Below, one piece after another: positions 4,966 through 7,328 of a stretch of DNA of 7,328 bases. Numbering within the stretch: the stretch's first letter is position 1; each line of letters opens with the position of its first letter. Origin of the DNA: Candidatus Omnitrophota bacterium (lineage in GTDB: Bacteria; Hinthialibacterota; Hinthialibacteria; Hinthialibacterales; JAKPRU01); assembly GCA_029557025.1 (NCBI GenBank), contig JAKPRU010001071.1, positions 1-7,328 of the forward strand, read 5' to 3'. The position numbers were made by a program, and so were the translations under genes. The notes under the pieces were generated by a model. The model ran no database searches and had not been told where the DNA came from. It was given only the letters and a program-made list of their open reading frames with translations.

Positions 4966-6122
4966 CCAAGTCTCCATCTCCCTTTGAATTGTCTTCGGAA
5001 ATTCGAAACGATCTGAAAAAGCGCATGGCGGCAGTCCGCCGTGTGGTTGTAAAGCTGGGTACGCGAGTGATCGACCACCCGGAGACCCGGTTTAACGCAC
5101 CAGTGGCGGTGGATCTGGCGCACGATATCGCCGATTTGCGCGCCGGCGGAGTGGAGGTAGTCATGGTCAGTTCGGGAGCCGTCGGGCTTGGTATGCGTTT
5201 GCGCAACGAAGACCGCCGTCCCCGCAAACTCGCCCAGCGTCAGGCTTATGCCGCACTTGGTCAGAGTGAACTGATGCACCAGTACCGGGAAATCTTTCGG
5301 ATTTATGGAATCCAGGTTGCCCAGGTTCTGCTGACCCGTCGTGACCTGGACGAGCGGACCTCCTACCTCAATGCGCGGGAATCGCTGAATGAATTGCTCC
5401 GATTGGGAGCGCTGCCGATTATCAATGAGAACGACACGGTTGCGGTCGATGAGCTGCGATTTTCCGACAACGACATGCTGGCCGCTCTTCTGGCGGGAAA
5501 AATCGACGCCGATCTTCTGGCGATCCTTACGGTGGTAGACGGCCTGTATACCGATGATGCGGAACAGAGACTGATTCCGTTTGTACGTCCTGATGATGAG
5601 AGCCTTCTTGCCAATGCGAAGGAATCCGACAGTTACCGATCCCTGGGTGGGATGCGCGCCAAAATCCAGGCCGCCAAGACAGCCTGTGCCGCCGGGGTGC
5701 TGACAGTGATTACAAACGGGACCCGTCCGCGTATTCTCTCCCGGCTGTGGCAGGTGGATGCCCCGGCCACGTGGATGGTTCCCTCGCGACATCACTTGGC
5801 GGGGCGCAAGCATTGGATCGGTTTCGGCAAGCAGCCGTCGGGCGGCAGAATCCGCGTTGATGCAGGGGCGGCAACCGCTCTGCGCGAGCAGGGCAGAAGC
5901 CTTCTGGCACGTGGAGTGACGGCGGTAATCGGGGACTTTTCGCGGGGGGATCTTGTTGAGATCGAAGATGAGGCCGGGCAGGTCATAGCACGGGGGCTGG
6001 TCCATTATGATTCAAAGGACCTTGAGAAGATCTGTCAAAAGAACAGCGCCCAGATCAAGAAAATCCTCCAGATAGACAACCCTCCCGAAGTGATTCATCG
6101 GGATGACCTGGTTATTCTCTGA
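4962..6122 (+). CDS. proB: Glutamate 5-kinase
   Basis: Cytosolic enzyme that phosphorylates glutamate with ATP to glutamyl-5-phosphate, the first step of proline synthesis. The amino-acid kinase domain covers about residues 25-260. It shows VVVKLGTRVI (K31 phosphate site), VMVSSGAVGLGM (68-78), LLTRRDLDERTSYLNARESL (123-142), PIINENDTVAVDELRFSDND (152-171), LTVVDGLYTDD (189-199) and LGGMRAKIQAA (228-238). A C-terminal PUA domain follows (about 293-386), from GGRIRVDAGAATALREQGRSLL to VIHRDDLVI, as in E. coli ProB. The length of 386 residues exceeds the usual ~370 by an N-terminal extension. GTG 4962 overlaps the previous stop (GTGA), implying translational coupling. ATG 5025, which would remove 21 residues and leave a core like E. 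coli ProB, is a possible alternative, but no better ribosome site supports it. No proA is visible, so the next pathway enzyme must be encoded elsewhere. Confidence 0.95.
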   Translation: MTKSPSPFELSSEIRNDLKKRMAAVRRVVVKLGTRVIDHPETRFNAPVAVDLAHDIADLRAGGVEVVMVSSGAVGLGMRLRNEDRRPRKLAQRQAYAALGQSELMHQYREIFRIYGIQVAQVLLTRRDLDERTSYLNARESLNELLRLGALPIINENDTVAVDELRFSDNDMLAALLAGKIDADLLAILTVVDGLYTDDAEQRLIPFVRPDDESLLANAKESDSYRSLGGMRAKIQAAKTACAAGVLTVITNGTRPRILSRLWQVDAPATWMVPSRHHLAGRKHWIGFGKQPSGGRIRVDAGAATALREQGRSLLARGVTAVIGDFSRGDLVEIEDEAGQVIARGLVHYDSKDLEKICQKNSAQIKKILQIDNPPEVIHRDDLVIL

Positions 6123-6123
6123 A

Positions 6124-7254
6124 ATGAAAATCCTGATTGCCCCCAACACGTTCAAAGAGAGTTTGAGCGCCCCGGAGGTGTGCGAGGCTATCCGTGCGGG
6201 GATTCTGGCCGCGGGATTTGAAGGAGAGATCGTGTCCGTACCGATGGCCGATGGGGGGGATGGAACTATGAACGCTCTGGTTGCATCGACCGACGGGGAA
6301 ATCCGTTCGGTGACGGTTTCGGACCCATTGGGGCGACCGGTGGAAGCGGCGTTTGGCCTGTTGGGAGACGGACGGACAGCTGTGGTGGAGATGGCACAGG
6401 CGTCCGGTCTGTGGCGGCTGTCTCCAGACGAGCGAAACCCTCTGTTGACCTCGACGCGCGGGACAGGCGAGCTGATCGCGGCCGCCTTACGGGCCGGGGC
6501 ATCGACGGTTATTGTCGGGATCGGAGGTAGCGCAACCAATGATGGCGGCGCAGGCATGGCCCAAGCGCTCGGATACCGGTTTCTTGATGCCGACTCCAAA
6601 GAAGTTGAGGGGATCGGTGGTGCGCTTTGCCGGATTTTCCGGATTGATGCGAGCGATGTCATGCCGGAATTGTTTTCTGCACGAATTCGGGTGGCGTGTG
6701 ATGTTGAGAACCCGCTGCTCGGCCCGCGAGGCGCGACACGAGTGTATGGCCCTCAAAAAGGAGCCACCGGCGAGATGTTCGACGGACTCGAGGCGGGGCT
6801 GGCGAACTTGGCGTATCTCTGGGAACGCGATCTGGGGATTTCCGTGAAAGACCATCCTGGTGCGGGCGCAGCGGGTGGGCTGGGGGCGGGACTGGTGGCA
6901 TTTTGTGGCGCGAAATTGGAACCGGGATTCGATCTCGTCGCAGAGGTATCGGGATTGCACAAAGCATTAGATGGAGCCGATCTGGTCATTACCGGCGAGG
7001 GGCGAGTGGATGCCTCTACCGCATTTGGAAAGGTCCCGACCGGCGTCGCACGGCTGGTATGTGCGGCAGGGATACCGGTTCTATGCCTGACAGGCGACAT
7101 TGCCGGAAACTGCGCCAATTTGCATGAGTGCGGGATTACCGCCATTTTCCCGATTGTGCGCGGGCCGATGACGCTGGAGACCTCTATGAAGGAGGCGGCA
7201 AGATTGATTGCGCTATCGACGGAACAGGTAATTCGGCTGTGGATGAGGAGATAG
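6124..7254 (+). CDS. Glycerate kinase, GarK/GlxK family
   Basis: Cytosolic kinase that phosphorylates D-glycerate with ATP, to 2-phosphoglycerate in the characterised members of this family, linking glyoxylate, serine or sugar-acid breakdown to glycolysis. Family signatures run through the whole protein: MKILIAPNTFKESLSA (1-16, usually APDSFKGSLSA), VPMADGGDGTMNAL (39-52), SDPLGRPVEA (66-75), EMAQASGLWRL (89-99), STRGTGELI (110-118), GIGGSATNDGGAGMAQALG (132-150), DVENPLLGPRGATRVYGPQKGA (193-214), HPGAGAAGGLGAGL (244-257) and ITGEGRVDASTAFGKVPTGVA (289-309). The length of 376 residues is normal. ATG 6124 begins exactly where the family begins, one base after the proB stop. It has no clear ribosome site of its own, so re-initiation after ProB is likely. 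The upstream in-frame ATG at 6103 lies inside proB and would add only MTWLFSE. Confidence 0.95.
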   Translation: MKILIAPNTFKESLSAPEVCEAIRAGILAAGFEGEIVSVPMADGGDGTMNALVASTDGEIRSVTVSDPLGRPVEAAFGLLGDGRTAVVEMAQASGLWRLSPDERNPLLTSTRGTGELIAAALRAGASTVIVGIGGSATNDGGAGMAQALGYRFLDADSKEVEGIGGALCRIFRIDASDVMPELFSARIRVACDVENPLLGPRGATRVYGPQKGATGEMFDGLEAGLANLAYLWERDLGISVKDHPGAGAAGGLGAGLVAFCGAKLEPGFDLVAEVSGLHKALDGADLVITGEGRVDASTAFGKVPTGVARLVCAAGIPVLCLTGDIAGNCANLHECGITAIFPIVRGPMTLETSMKEAARLIALSTEQVIRLWMRR

Positions 7255-7328
7255 TTTTTGCGACGGAAAATAGGGCTGGGATTGTAATGCTGGGGAAGAG
7301 TCCTCACCCCCCTGACCCCTCTCCAAGG
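7255..7328. other. Non-coding right edge with start of a dispersed-repeat-like segment
   Basis: After the glycerate kinase stop there is a short T run (7254-7258) without a preceding hairpin. A C-rich stretch, TCCTCACCCCCCTGACCCCT, then begins near 7300 and runs off the window. Its CTCACCCC...CCCCTCTCC composition is the style of widely dispersed intergenic repeats and resembles the reverse complement of 3799-3836. The element is cut by the window edge, so its hairpin partner cannot be seen. Confidence 0.4.

Noticed and set aside
4905..6005. Minus-strand open frame of 366 codons opposite proB
   Set aside because: It is fully antisense to proB, and its translation lacks hydrophobic core patterns or motifs. 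It is explained by the codon composition of proB.

Overview
The window looks like a piece of chromosome from a moderately GC-rich (by eye, mid-50s %) and probably uncultured bacterium. The coding parts are dense and operon-like. The one long gap is packed with palindromes and dispersed-repeat-like sequence. That repeat style, together with an orphan MtaA/UroD-like methyltransferase-fold protein, would fit one of the Sumerlaeota/Hydrogenedentes/Planctomycetes-like lineages. This placement is a weak inference, because no taxonomic marker gene is present.

Region 1 (2-1266, + strand) holds the last 47 codons of a gene whose product matches the C-terminus of glutamine-hydrolysing asparagine synthase. 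A GT4-type glycosyltransferase follows 17 bases later. The pairing is typical of surface-polysaccharide clusters, and more of that cluster probably lies to the left of the window.

Region 2 (1267-2987, - strand) is a two-gene phosphate module converging on region 1. A DUF47/PhoU-like protein comes first and a PiT-type phosphate permease follows after a 15-base gap. A short hairpin between the convergent operons probably terminates the permease transcript.

Region 3 (2988-3936) is about 950 bases without a convincing protein gene, between the divergent operons. Its left third contains four consecutive palindromes (3051-3238). Its right half contains an A/T-rich block, a near-consensus sigma70 promoter with a perfect TATAAT, about 50 bases of transcript and a perfect GC-rich terminator hairpin with a T tract. 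Together these outline a small RNA of about 87 nt or a leader attenuator. A dispersed-repeat-like segment with two hairpins follows, then a second promoter in front of the next operon.

Region 4 (3937-7254, + strand) is a tightly coupled three-gene operon: an MtaA/UroD-superfamily protein with an intact H-x-C...C zinc site, glutamate 5-kinase (proB) starting inside the previous stop codon (GTGA overlap), and a glycerate kinase starting one base after the proB stop. ProB makes glutamyl-5-phosphate for proline synthesis. Glycerate kinase feeds phosphoglycerate into central metabolism. What the methyltransferase-fold protein contributes is not evident.

The last ~75 bases are non-coding. They end in a CCTCACCCC.../CCCCTCTCC-type segment related, in opposite orientation, to repeat sequence in region 3. 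I do not see a mobile element, CRISPR array, tRNA or rRNA. The least explained object is the promoter-to-terminator unit at 3587-3743.
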